Assembly (NCBI RefSeq): GCF_003026285.1
Contig: NZ_PYOD01000010.1
Coordinates: forward strand, 90,863-154,862
Length of the DNA: 64,000 nucleotides
Source of the DNA: Photobacterium profundum
GTDB lineage: Bacteria > Pseudomonadota > Gammaproteobacteria > Enterobacterales > Vibrionaceae
Direction of reading: 5' to 3'
Part shown: piece after piece, positions 45,953-54,773 of the stretch
How the letters are laid out: each line of letters begins with the position of its first letter
Numbering within the stretch: the stretch's first letter is position 1
Notes under the pieces: model-generated
Databases searched by the model: none
Seen by the model: only the letters and a program-made list of their open reading frames with translations
What the model was told of the DNA's origin: nothing
Made by a program: the position numbers and the translations under genes

Positions 45953-47896
45953 CTACTTCTGTTGTATGTTTGAATCACTTACTAACGATACTTCAGCCCC
46001 AAAATACCGACCTTGCCCGCCATGCACACCAAGCTGTTTTAATACTTGCCATTCATTATTATTTTCCACGCCAACAGCGATAACTTTTGCATTCGAATCG
46101 GCACTAGCACCGAGCATACTACGAACAAATAGTTGATTTTCTTGTCTTTGATGAATTTCACGGATAAGGCTTCGATGGAGTTTAATATAATCCACTTTGA
46201 TATCTTTTATATAATGGGTACTTACAATGGTTCTTCCCGCCTGATCGATTACCAGTTTACAACCAAGACCGACGATCATCCGTGTGACAGGTCGCATAGC
46301 ATCAAGGTGCTTAACTAAATTTCCCTCTGATATTTCAAACGATAGGCGATTCAGCACTGTTCGCGGGGTTTGTAATAACTCATCTCTTAGCCAACGAACA
46401 AAACTTTTATCTAGTAGTGCGGTGATACTGACATTAATAGAAAATACATCGTTCACTGGCATTGTTTTCAGTAATTGTAATGATTTGGCAATAACCAATT
46501 TATCCATGCGAATATTAAAACCAACCTGTTCAACAGCAGGAAGGAAGCGAGACGCTTTAATTAAAACACCATTTTCATCTTTAATACGTGCTAACAATTC
46601 ACGATGAAGTAATGTTTCATCATCGGCATTCACTACTGGCTGCTGATACAATATCGGGCCACCAGCATTAAATATTGCATCTAACAAGGTACGCCAACGT
46701 ACACTACCTCGACTATCATCCCATTGCTGTTCTTTCTTAAATGCATACCAACTGTTTGCCCGATGAAGCTGTGCACTCCGTAATGCCATATCAGCCTCAT
46801 CCATAATGCGGCCTCGTCGCTCACCGTTAGAAAAGAAAGTTACCCCAATATGGCACCAATTATCCGTTTCAAGTGGTGCTGCTGGTGTTAATCTTTCTAA
46901 TGCTTTTAATAGTTGACTGGTAAATTGCTTTATTTCTTTTGCCGATTGCTGTGGGATCATAATGGCAAATTCAGCATCAAAATAACGAGAAAGAACTGTA
47001 TCTGAATAGCGCTGGATTAAATTAGATAAGATCATACCCACGTCTTGGATTAGATCATCAGCAGCCTCTTTTCCCTTTTCAGTCAACAATTGATCCCATT
47101 CTGAAATACGAATCAAAATAACAGACCCATAAGTATCTTGATCTTGTACTATTGATTCAAGACGGCTATCAAACAACACACGGTTTGCTGTACCCGTTAA
47201 TTGATCAAGAAATGTATGAGTACGAATAAACGTATCAAAACGGCTGCGCTCTTGACGGGCATCTTTTAACTCAGCAATCATTTGATCAAGGGCTAAACTT
47301 GCTGTTGCAGGCCACTCCTCTTCAGAACCGACAGCATATTTATCGACACGCCCAGCAAGGATCATGCGTCCTCGTACTTCTAACAGCTCTGAACCATGTA
47401 ATTGCCTACGTAACCAATTCATGCCCCATACCAAGCCCATAATAATGATCATGATAGCAATACTGATTGATGACATTGCACCTACCGAATAGGTAAACTC
47501 GGTATAAGGAGGTAGTGACTTAATATCGATATTAAAGCCTGTATTTTTCTCAAGCTGGTAATGGCTAATATGCAATACATTAGGGTCGGTGAGTGGATGC
47601 AAGCCTTTAAAAGAGTATATAGATCCTGCAGAGCTACTAATTTCAAGTTCAACGACATTACTGGCTTTTAATAAATGCGGTAGCCAACGTGAGAATGCTT
47701 GCGCGCCCTCAGGATCTGCCAATTGTTGATCGATAACGTTAACCACACCATCAAGATAGTTGGTCAGATAATTTTGCCCTAATTTTCGAAAGCTAATGGC
47801 ACCGCCAATAAATACAACGAAAATAGCACAAATAACAATAAGCGTGACAAAAGCAACCAAACGATTGGTTAACTTCATCCCTGATGCTTTTCTCAT
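45953..47896 (-). CDS. csrD: CsrD/MshH, degenerate GGDEF-EAL regulator of CsrB/C RNA turnover
   Basis: A 647-residue inner-membrane protein, close to E. coli CsrD (646), which promotes RNase E cleavage of the CsrB/CsrC RNAs. It has two membrane helices (about 14-36 and 145-167) flanking a periplasmic region, then HAMP-like, GGDEF and EAL domains. Both signature sites are degenerate: YFDAEF replaces GGDEF and ELL replaces EAL, so cyclase or phosphodiesterase activity is unlikely. It is also called MshH in vibrios because it borders the MSHA locus. GGAG precedes the ATG. The small RNAs it would target are not in this window. Confidence 0.93.
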   Translation of the reverse strand: MRKASGMKLTNRLVAFVTLIVICAIFVVFIGGAISFRKLGQNYLTNYLDGVVNVIDQQLADPEGAQAFSRWLPHLLKASNVVELEISSSAGSIYSFKGLHPLTDPNVLHISHYQLEKNTGFNIDIKSLPPYTEFTYSVGAMSSISIAIMIIIMGLVWGMNWLRRQLHGSELLEVRGRMILAGRVDKYAVGSEEEWPATASLALDQMIAELKDARQERSRFDTFIRTHTFLDQLTGTANRVLFDSRLESIVQDQDTYGSVILIRISEWDQLLTEKGKEAADDLIQDVGMILSNLIQRYSDTVLSRYFDAEFAIMIPQQSAKEIKQFTSQLLKALERLTPAAPLETDNWCHIGVTFFSNGERRGRIMDEADMALRSAQLHRANSWYAFKKEQQWDDSRGSVRWRTLLDAIFNAGGPILYQQPVVNADDETLLHRELLARIKDENGVLIKASRFLPAVEQVGFNIRMDKLVIAKSLQLLKTMPVNDVFSINVSITALLDKSFVRWLRDELLQTPRTVLNRLSFEISEGNLVKHLDAMRPVTRMIVGLGCKLVIDQAGRTIVSTHYIKDIKVDYIKLHRSLIREIHQRQENQLFVRSMLGASADSNAKVIAVGVENNNEWQVLKQLGVHGGQGRYFGAEVSLVSDSNIQQK

Positions 47897-47971
47897 ATAA
47901 CTCCAACGTTACAAGCAGTATTGATAGACTATAAACAGTTAACTAAAAATTACAGTGTCCAACAATGCAAT

Positions 47972-48006
47972 TTGTTAATTACGTTAACAATGATTATCAC
48001 TTGTTA
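47972..48006. promoter_or_regulatory. Dyad cluster between csrD and the LysR-type gene
   Basis: TTGTTAA-N5-TTAACAA (47972-47990) is a perfect seven-base dyad. It is followed by the palindrome TGATTATCA (47991-47999) and another TTGTTA (48001-48006). The alternating half sites resemble an operator region for the divergent LysR-type regulator. No other evidence is available. Confidence 0.4.
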
Positions 48007-48122
48007 GTCTATTAATGTGAATCATTGTCTGTAAACATAGTGATATGATTCAATGAATTTTATCACTCAATAAACGCTAAAAGCACAGCACCCATAATCG
48101 TGGCTAACAAAACTGGAGACCT

Positions 48123-49031
48123 ATGGATTGGATCATTTGCACAAAAAGTTTCGTTACCGTTGTTGAACAAGGCTCTCTGGCTCAAGCAGCGACTAAACTC
48201 AATACATCAAGTTCAGCATTATCAAAGCGCCTTTCTTGGCTAGAAAAGCAGTTAGGTGTGCAACTATTAAAACGTACAACACGGAGTTTAACGGTAACAG
48301 ATGCAGGTAAATTATTTTATCAACGCAGTGCAAGACTACTTGATGATTGGCAGCAAATGCTGGCTGAAACCACCTCAACATATGGTGAAGTTAGTGGCGT
48401 ATTACGTATTGGCGCTCCTCTTGCCACTGGCAGTCGACTATTAGTTAACTACCTGGCTGAATTTATTGAGACTTATCCTAAGATTCAAGTCGAACTACAC
48501 ACAGTAACCCCCGGACAACTGCCCGATCTTAACCTTGATGTATTCATCAGCCGTGAATTAACCGACTTTAATTCATCCAGTTATATTGCAACGCGATTAT
48601 TTGATTTCCAGCCTGGGTTTTACGCAGCCCCAAGTTATCTCGAAGATAAACCCATAATTGAAAACCACCAGCAACTAACAATGCATAATTGCCTGCTCTT
48701 TGGTACTCATGGGCATGAGCAAGAACACATTTTTGAGAACAACTTACACTTGCGCTTACGAGGTAATTTCACCACTCAAAACCCTGAAGCATTAGTTGCT
48801 GCTGCCGTTGCAGGAATGGGAATTATTCTGGCAGGGGGTAATACGGTGAAACGCGAGCTAAGTAAAGGTTTACTGGTACCAGTATTACCAGAGCTTAAAC
48901 AGCCTATCAGTTCTGCTTATGCTTATTATCCCAAACTTGATTACAACCATGTAAAAACAAAATTATTTATTGATTTTATTAAAGAAAAATCCAACCTAAA
49001 AACTGATGAAAAGTCATTCAAGAAATCATAG
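48123..49031 (+). CDS. LysR-family transcriptional regulator
   Basis: A 302-residue LysR-type regulator. The N-terminal winged helix-turn-helix (about 1-60) reads FVTVVEQGSLAQAATKLNTS and ALSKRLSWLEKQLGVQLLKR. The effector domain starts VLRIGAPLATGSRL, closest in style to the CrgA/DsdC-like group, but no specific target or ligand is evident. It is divergent from csrD and converges on ssb across a terminator. GGAG lies just before the ATG. Confidence 0.92.
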   Translation: MDWIICTKSFVTVVEQGSLAQAATKLNTSSSALSKRLSWLEKQLGVQLLKRTTRSLTVTDAGKLFYQRSARLLDDWQQMLAETTSTYGEVSGVLRIGAPLATGSRLLVNYLAEFIETYPKIQVELHTVTPGQLPDLNLDVFISRELTDFNSSSYIATRLFDFQPGFYAAPSYLEDKPIIENHQQLTMHNCLLFGTHGHEQEHIFENNLHLRLRGNFTTQNPEALVAAAVAGMGIILAGGNTVKRELSKGLLVPVLPELKQPISSAYAYYPKLDYNHVKTKLFIDFIKEKSNLKTDEKSFKKS

Positions 49032-49036
49032 ACAAT

Positions 49037-49066
49037 AAAAAAGCAGCGCGAACGCTGCTTCTTCTT
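49037..49066. terminator. Bidirectional terminator between the LysR gene and ssb
   Basis: AAGCAGCG (49042-49049) and CGCTGCTT (49054-49061) pair around CGAA. An A-run lies to the left and a T-rich run to the right. Confidence 0.85.
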
Positions 49067-49103
49067 ACATCATGCTATTCCAAACCTACAACTAAGAAGT
49101 TGA

Positions 49104-49652
49104 TTAGAATGGGATATCATCATCAAAATCCATTGGTGGCTCATTGTACTGCTGCTGAGGCTGTTGAGGAGCCTGTTGCTGCGGTGCCTGTTGTTGTTGC
49201 TGCTGAGGTGCAAAGTTCTGTTGAGGAGCCGCTGCAGGCTGTTGAGGTTTACCCCAATTACCTTGCTGCTGTTGCTGCTGCTGACCTTGACCGCCGCCTT
49301 GACGGCCACCTAGCATTTGCATTACACCGTTAAAGCCCTGAACAACAACCTCGGTTGTGTATTGATCTTGGCCTTGTTGGTTTTGCCATTTACGTGTTTG
49401 TAATTGACCTTCGATGTATACCTGTGAACCTTTACGCAAATATTCACCAGCAACTTCAGCAAGCTTACCGAACAGCGCCACACGGTGCCATTCTGTTTTT
49501 TCACGTTGCTCGCCCGTTGCCTTATCACGCCATGATTCAGAGGTAGCTATTGTTATATTAGCTACTGCACTACCACTTGGCATATAACGGATTTCTGGGT
49601 CATTACCTAAGTTACCGACTAAGATAACCTTATTTACGCCACGACTGGCCAT
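49104..49652 (-). CDS. ssb: Single-stranded DNA-binding protein
   Basis: SSB binds single-stranded DNA during replication, repair and recombination. The 182-residue protein starts MASRGVNKVILVGNLGNDPE (OB fold, about 1-110) and ends in the protein-interaction tail MDFDDDIPF. The linker (about 115-170) is rich in Gln, Gly, Pro and Ala. GGAG sits at good spacing before the chosen ATG, four codons inside a longer frame. It is divergent from uvrA, with a LexA box between them. Confidence 0.98.
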   Translation of the reverse strand: MASRGVNKVILVGNLGNDPEIRYMPSGSAVANITIATSESWRDKATGEQREKTEWHRVALFGKLAEVAGEYLRKGSQVYIEGQLQTRKWQNQQGQDQYTTEVVVQGFNGVMQMLGGRQGGGQGQQQQQQQGNWGKPQQPAAAPQQNFAPQQQQQQAPQQQAPQQPQQQYNEPPMDFDDDIPF

Positions 49653-50014
49653 ACTTAACTCCAAATCTGTCTGCGTACTACCTGATTATCAATAGCCGCT
49701 TAGTCAAAGTTTACACTTAATCACGCAGTTTATCATGTTGACACCGCTCAAGCATAGCGCTCAAACTGTGTTATCTAACGCAATTTTTATTCATTATCTA
49801 TGTAAATAAAAATCACACGCCTCAAGCGTATTGTTATCACACAAAAATACTGCCCCGATATATATATTCACGTAAAAACACAAATTATAAGCAGGTCTGT
49901 TATTGGCTAGATTTCACTCTTTATACTGTATCTTTATACAGCTCGCACTTTCAAGCTTTTCTTGCCTATGCAATAATAACAAATCAATTAGTCGACCATA
50001 AAGCTCATATTAAT
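49653..50014. other. Divergent ssb/uvrA regulatory region
   Basis: A 362-bp AT-rich stretch with no supported open frame or RNA gene. Its one recognised element is a perfect LexA-type SOS box at 49926-49941, which lies near the uvrA end. The rest holds nothing I can name. Confidence 0.6.
49926..49941. promoter_or_regulatory. LexA (SOS) box upstream of uvrA
   Basis: CTGTATCTTTATACAG matches the gammaproteobacterial SOS box CTGT-N8-ACAG exactly, with an AT-rich centre. It lies 74 bases before the uvrA start and overlaps a possible -10 (TATACT, 49922-49927). The ssb start is on the other side, about 275 bases away, and may also be affected. Confidence 0.85.
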
Positions 50015-52840
50015 ATGGATTATATCGAAGTCAGGGGTGCTCGCACTCACAACCTAAAAAATATCAATCTCTCTATTCCTCGCGATAAGCTGATTGTTAT
50101 CACCGGCTTATCGGGTTCTGGGAAATCATCATTGGCTTTCGATACCTTATATGCAGAAGGTCAACGCCGCTATGTTGAATCACTGTCTGCCTATGCTCGC
50201 CAATTCCTATCGTTAATGGAAAAGCCCGATGTCGACCATATTGAAGGGCTATCGCCTGCAATATCAATTGAACAGAAATCAACATCGCATAACCCACGAT
50301 CAACCGTCGGTACGATCACTGAAATTTATGACTACTTGCGCCTGCTCTATGCACGCGTGGGTGAACCGCGTTGCCCAACTCACGATGTAACGCTGGCAGC
50401 GCAAACTGTCAGCCAGATGGTGGATAAAGTACTAGAGTTGCCAGAAGGCAGTAAAATGATGCTGCTTGCCCCGATCGTGAAAGCGCGAAAAGGTGAGCAC
50501 ATAAAAACTCTGGCGAATCTTGCTGCTCAAGGCTATATCCGAGCGCGCATTAATGGCGAAGTATGTGATCTATCTGATCCACCAACCCTCGAATTACATA
50601 AAAAACATACCATTGAGGTCGTAGTCGATCGCTTCAAGGTGCGTGATGATCTACAGCTGCGTTTAGCTGAATCTTTCGAAACGGCTTTAGAATTATCAGG
50701 TGGTAATGTATTAATTTGCCCTATGGATGAGGAGCAACCTGCTGAGCTGTTATTTTCCGCTAATTTTGCCTGCCCACATTGTGGTTATAGCATGCAAGAA
50801 CTGGAACCTCGTTTATTCTCATTTAATAATCCTGCCGGTGCATGTGGCACCTGTGACGGTTTAGGCGTTCAGCAATATTTTGACCCTGACCGTGTGATAC
50901 AAAATGGGGATCTAAGCCTATCTGGCGGTGCAATCCGAGGCTGGGATAAACGTAATTTTTATTATTTTCAGATGTTGAAATCAATGGCTGAACACTATGA
51001 TTTTAATGTTGAATCCGCCTTTAATGAGTTACCGAAAAAAATAAAAGATCTCATTCTTAATGGCTCGGGCAAAACTGAAATTGAATTTAAGTACATTAAT
51101 GACCGTGGCGATATAACGGTCCGACGTCATCCTTTTGAGGGGATCCTCAACAATATGGAACGTCGTTATCGTGAAACAGAATCGAATGCTGTTCGTGAAG
51201 AGCTGGCGAAATTTGTGTCGACTAAACACTGTTCAAGCTGTCACGGTTCACGTTTACGTCAAGAGGCACGTCATGTATTTATTGCAGATACCAACCTACC
51301 TACCATTTGTGAAATGAGCATCAATGAAACATTTAACTTTTTTGATACGCTTTCATTGGTCGGCCAGCGAGGACAGATCGCCGATAAAATATTAAAAGAA
51401 ATCAAAGATCGCTTAACCTTCTTAGTCAACGTCGGCCTTAACTACCTAAATTTATCACGCAGTGCCGATACGCTATCGGGCGGTGAAGCACAACGTATTC
51501 GCCTTGCAAGCCAAATAGGCGCGGGGCTCGTCGGTGTCATGTATGTACTTGATGAACCGTCAATAGGTCTTCATCAGCGTGATAATGAACGTTTGCTCAA
51601 AACTTTGAATCATCTGCGTGATCTCGGTAATACGGTTATCGTGGTCGAACATGATGAAGATGCGATTCGCGCAGCTGATTATGTGATTGATATTGGCCCA
51701 GGTGCCGGAGTGCACGGTGGTGAAATCATAGCAGAAGGCACAATGGCAGATATCCTTAATGCGCCTAAATCCTTAACCGGCCAGTATTTAAGTGGTAAAA
51801 AATCCATTGCTATCCCAGAACACCGGACACCGATGGATCCAAATAAAACCGTTAAATTACTGGGGGCGACAGGTAATAACCTTAAAAATGTCGACGTTGA
51901 AATCCCTGTCGGCCTCTTTACCTGTATTACTGGCGTTTCTGGTTCGGGTAAATCAACGCTTATCAATGATACTTTTTTCTGTATTGCTCACCACCAGCTC
52001 AATGGTGCAACAACCGGTGAAGCTGCCCCTTATCGTGAGATTCAAAATTTAGAACATTTTGATAAGGTCATTGAAATTGATCAAAGCCCAATAGGACGTA
52101 CACCACGTTCTAATCCAGCAACTTATACCGGTATATTTACGCCAATACGTGAGCTATTTGCGGGCACCCAAGAATCTCGCTCTCGTGGTTATAAACCAGG
52201 CCGCTTTAGTTTTAATGTAAAAGGCGGACGTTGCGAATCTTGCCAAGGTGACGGGCTAATCAAAGTCGAAATGCATTTCTTGCCGGATGTCTATGTGCCT
52301 TGTGACTCTTGTAAGAGCAAGCGCTACAACCGTGAAACGTTGGAAGTGCGCTACAAAGGTAAATCTATTCACGAAGTCTTGGATTTAACGGTTGAAGATG
52401 CTCGTGAATTTTTTGATCCCGTTCCCGCTATTGCAAGAAAACTACAAACATTAATGGATGTCGGTTTATCGTATATCCGCTTAGGTCAAGCTGCGACCAC
52501 CCTTTCTGGTGGTGAAGCACAACGCGTGAAGTTAGCTCGTGAGCTATCGAAGCGAGATACCGGACAAACACTGTATATATTGGATGAACCAACCACAGGG
52601 TTACACTTCCATGATATTCAGCAGCTGCTAGTCGTACTGCATCGCTTGCGTGATAGAGGTAATACTATCGTGGTCATCGAGCATAATCTTGATGTGGTAA
52701 AAACGGCAGATTGGATTATCGATTTGGGTCCAGAAGGTGGTAACGGTGGTGGTGAAATTGTTGCCACAGGTACACCTGAGCAAGTCGCTCAAGTGGCTGG
52801 TTCACATACTGCATACTTCCTTAAACCTCTTTTGCCCTAA
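50015..52840 (+). CDS. uvrA: Excinuclease ABC subunit A
   Basis: UvrA recognises bulky DNA lesions and loads UvrB for nucleotide excision repair. The 941-residue protein (940 in E. coli) has two ABC modules: Walker A GLSGSGKS (near residue 31) and GVSGSGKS (about 640), each with an LSGGEAQR signature. Zinc-binding Cys pairs occur in CPHCGYSM...CGTCDG and in CESCQGDG...CDSCKSKRY. The ribosome site is weak. A LexA box upstream indicates SOS induction. Confidence 0.99.
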   Translation: MDYIEVRGARTHNLKNINLSIPRDKLIVITGLSGSGKSSLAFDTLYAEGQRRYVESLSAYARQFLSLMEKPDVDHIEGLSPAISIEQKSTSHNPRSTVGTITEIYDYLRLLYARVGEPRCPTHDVTLAAQTVSQMVDKVLELPEGSKMMLLAPIVKARKGEHIKTLANLAAQGYIRARINGEVCDLSDPPTLELHKKHTIEVVVDRFKVRDDLQLRLAESFETALELSGGNVLICPMDEEQPAELLFSANFACPHCGYSMQELEPRLFSFNNPAGACGTCDGLGVQQYFDPDRVIQNGDLSLSGGAIRGWDKRNFYYFQMLKSMAEHYDFNVESAFNELPKKIKDLILNGSGKTEIEFKYINDRGDITVRRHPFEGILNNMERRYRETESNAVREELAKFVSTKHCSSCHGSRLRQEARHVFIADTNLPTICEMSINETFNFFDTLSLVGQRGQIADKILKEIKDRLTFLVNVGLNYLNLSRSADTLSGGEAQRIRLASQIGAGLVGVMYVLDEPSIGLHQRDNERLLKTLNHLRDLGNTVIVVEHDEDAIRAADYVIDIGPGAGVHGGEIIAEGTMADILNAPKSLTGQYLSGKKSIAIPEHRTPMDPNKTVKLLGATGNNLKNVDVEIPVGLFTCITGVSGSGKSTLINDTFFCIAHHQLNGATTGEAAPYREIQNLEHFDKVIEIDQSPIGRTPRSNPATYTGIFTPIRELFAGTQESRSRGYKPGRFSFNVKGGRCESCQGDGLIKVEMHFLPDVYVPCDSCKSKRYNRETLEVRYKGKSIHEVLDLTVEDAREFFDPVPAIARKLQTLMDVGLSYIRLGQAATTLSGGEAQRVKLARELSKRDTGQTLYILDEPTTGLHFHDIQQLLVVLHRLRDRGNTIVVIEHNLDVVKTADWIIDLGPEGGNGGGEIVATGTPEQVAQVAGSHTAYFLKPLLP

Positions 52841-52922
52841 GCTGCTAAGAAATCGACGTCATAGGCTGATATAATTATCAGCCTTTATTTTGCGAAAACA
52901 TGTCAACAAGCATGGATATAAA

Positions 52923-54692
52923 ATGACAGTGTTACACTTACAAGGCACCAAGCTCGCAGAACAGCGCATGAGTAAACCACTAGTGAAACCATTCATTGTT
53001 TCGCTCGGTTTTTTATTTGTGCTAACGATGCACTACTTCCAGCATAACCCTGGCGGTTCAGGGCTTGAACTGTCATTTAATAGCACCAGTTGGATTCCAT
53101 TTAGCATCGCTATTTCACTAGGGTTATTAGAAATCTGTCGTCAAAAAGTATGGCGCTACTCTCGGCTAACCCTCGTATTATTTACTTGCTGTCTATTGCT
53201 CACCTTACCTGTTTTTTATCCCAATGCTGACGCATCGGCAGTCGCTAACCGACTGATTGCACTTTGGGCAGGGTTCTTATTTTTTATCGGGTTACAGCAG
53301 TTTACGTTTACCCCAAAGCAGCGCCAGCGCATGTTGTGGTTGATTCTTATTAGTGTGTTTATTCAAACGGCTTTTGGCTGGTATCAGTTCATGTGGATGG
53401 AAGCCGATAATGCTTTTGGTTACAACACACTGATCAACCGACCTTATGGCATTTTTCAGCAACCAAATGTAATGGCAAGTTTTCTGGCAACTGGGTTAGT
53501 ACTGTCATCTTACTTACTTGCACGCATTCCGATGTATCGTGGTAAGTGGTCATGGCAGCAGCTTCTGTTACTACTCACTCCCGTCATCACGATCCCAATC
53601 ATTGTGGTATTGAGTTCTCGCACAGGTTGGATAGGAGCAATCGTCGGTGTTGGTCTAATGATCCCCTACCTACGTCGCTTTGCTGCAAAAGCTCAATTAC
53701 GCATGTGGTTATTGATGATTGTGATGGGGTTAAGTCTATCTTGGAGCATTAATTCCGCTACAGATTGGGGGCCAAAAACTGAACGAATGACGCTTGAAAG
53801 CGCTCGTTATACTATTATCCCGCAAGCTTATAAAATGTTTCGTACCGAGCCATTAATGGGCTACGGCTATGGTAAATTTGAGCCCGCCTATATCACCCAA
53901 ACTGCAAGATGGCATCAAGCGGATCCCAATCAGCCTTACGGGGTACCTAATTTAGACCACCCTCATAATGAACTGGCTTACTGGGCAGCTGAGGGGGGCA
54001 TCATTCCTCTGATTGCATTGCTGCTTGCGGCGGCAGCTGTATTATTTAAAATCAGCAAGGCAAGAGAAGGCACTCAACTCGCATTGGTTGGGCTTTTCTT
54101 TCCCATCGTTTTACACACGCAATTAGAGTACCCCTTCTACCACTCATTAGCTCATTGGGTTATTTTTATCATCCTGATTTATTGGGTCGATAACCTAACA
54201 GCAAAATATAATAAACATGAAATGCAGTATGTAATGGCGATTAAATCTTTGGCGTTAGTCATGCCCATTGTCATTAGTGGTTTTATGTTAACAACCTTGT
54301 ACTCGGGTTGGTTGTTAACCAAATTTGAAACGACACGTCCTGTTAATATTAATTACTTAATGCAGGTTAATAATCCTTGGGCTTGGCAAAACCGTTTTGA
54401 TTGGGATTTACATTTAACGCAACTCCAGCTGGGAGCCTCGAGTCAAAACCCTGCACTCATAGAGGAATACATTCAATGGGCAACAAAAAAAGCCGTTAAT
54501 TGGCCTCGTCCAGCGCTATATCATAACTTGATTTCAGCTTATCAATTACTCGGTAAGCCAGAACAAGCGAGCCAAATAAAGCAAGAAGCCGAATATTTAT
54601 TTCCAGGTTCTGACTTCTCAACTTCAGAAGCACAAACCGCACTACCTTCTGGCATCATTTCCCAAGCTAACATGCTCAACGACGTAAATTAG
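52923..54692 (+). CDS. O-antigen ligase/PglL-type O-oligosaccharyltransferase candidate
   Basis: A 589-residue inner-membrane protein with about ten to twelve hydrophobic segments, a Wzy_C/WaaL-like region and a soluble C-terminal region of about 120 residues. The loop motif DHPHNELAYWAAEGG contains the His-Asn pair typical of O-antigen ligases and PglL enzymes. The early NPGGSGLELSFNSTSW stretch fits the PglL N-terminal domain. In V. cholerae the gene at this position (next to uvrA) encodes PglL, shown active in a heterologous host. Glycan and acceptor here are unknown. GGA-rich sequence precedes the ATG at 52923; starts at 52890 or 52968 are possible. Confidence 0.82.
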   Translation: MTVLHLQGTKLAEQRMSKPLVKPFIVSLGFLFVLTMHYFQHNPGGSGLELSFNSTSWIPFSIAISLGLLEICRQKVWRYSRLTLVLFTCCLLLTLPVFYPNADASAVANRLIALWAGFLFFIGLQQFTFTPKQRQRMLWLILISVFIQTAFGWYQFMWMEADNAFGYNTLINRPYGIFQQPNVMASFLATGLVLSSYLLARIPMYRGKWSWQQLLLLLTPVITIPIIVVLSSRTGWIGAIVGVGLMIPYLRRFAAKAQLRMWLLMIVMGLSLSWSINSATDWGPKTERMTLESARYTIIPQAYKMFRTEPLMGYGYGKFEPAYITQTARWHQADPNQPYGVPNLDHPHNELAYWAAEGGIIPLIALLLAAAAVLFKISKAREGTQLALVGLFFPIVLHTQLEYPFYHSLAHWVIFIILIYWVDNLTAKYNKHEMQYVMAIKSLALVMPIVISGFMLTTLYSGWLLTKFETTRPVNINYLMQVNNPWAWQNRFDWDLHLTQLQLGASSQNPALIEEYIQWATKKAVNWPRPALYHNLISAYQLLGKPEQASQIKQEAEYLFPGSDFSTSEAQTALPSGIISQANMLNDVN

Positions 54693-54723
54693 AACAACAA
54701 AAGTTTCTATCCAATATTGATCA

Positions 54724-54754
54724 AAAACGGCTACCGAGGTAGCCGTTTTATTTA
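54724..54754. terminator. Bidirectional terminator after the pglL-like gene
   Basis: AAAACGGCTACC (54724-54735) pairs with GGTAGCCGTTTT (54738-54749). A T-rich tail follows. It lies between converging genes and can serve both. Confidence 0.85.
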
Positions 54755-54773
54755 ATTTACCAATGATGACTTT

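Noticed and set aside
47985..48006. AT-rich dyad considered as a Fur box
   Set aside because: Only part of the GATAATGATAATC consensus is present. The perfect TTGTTAA dyad beside it is better explained as a regulator operator.
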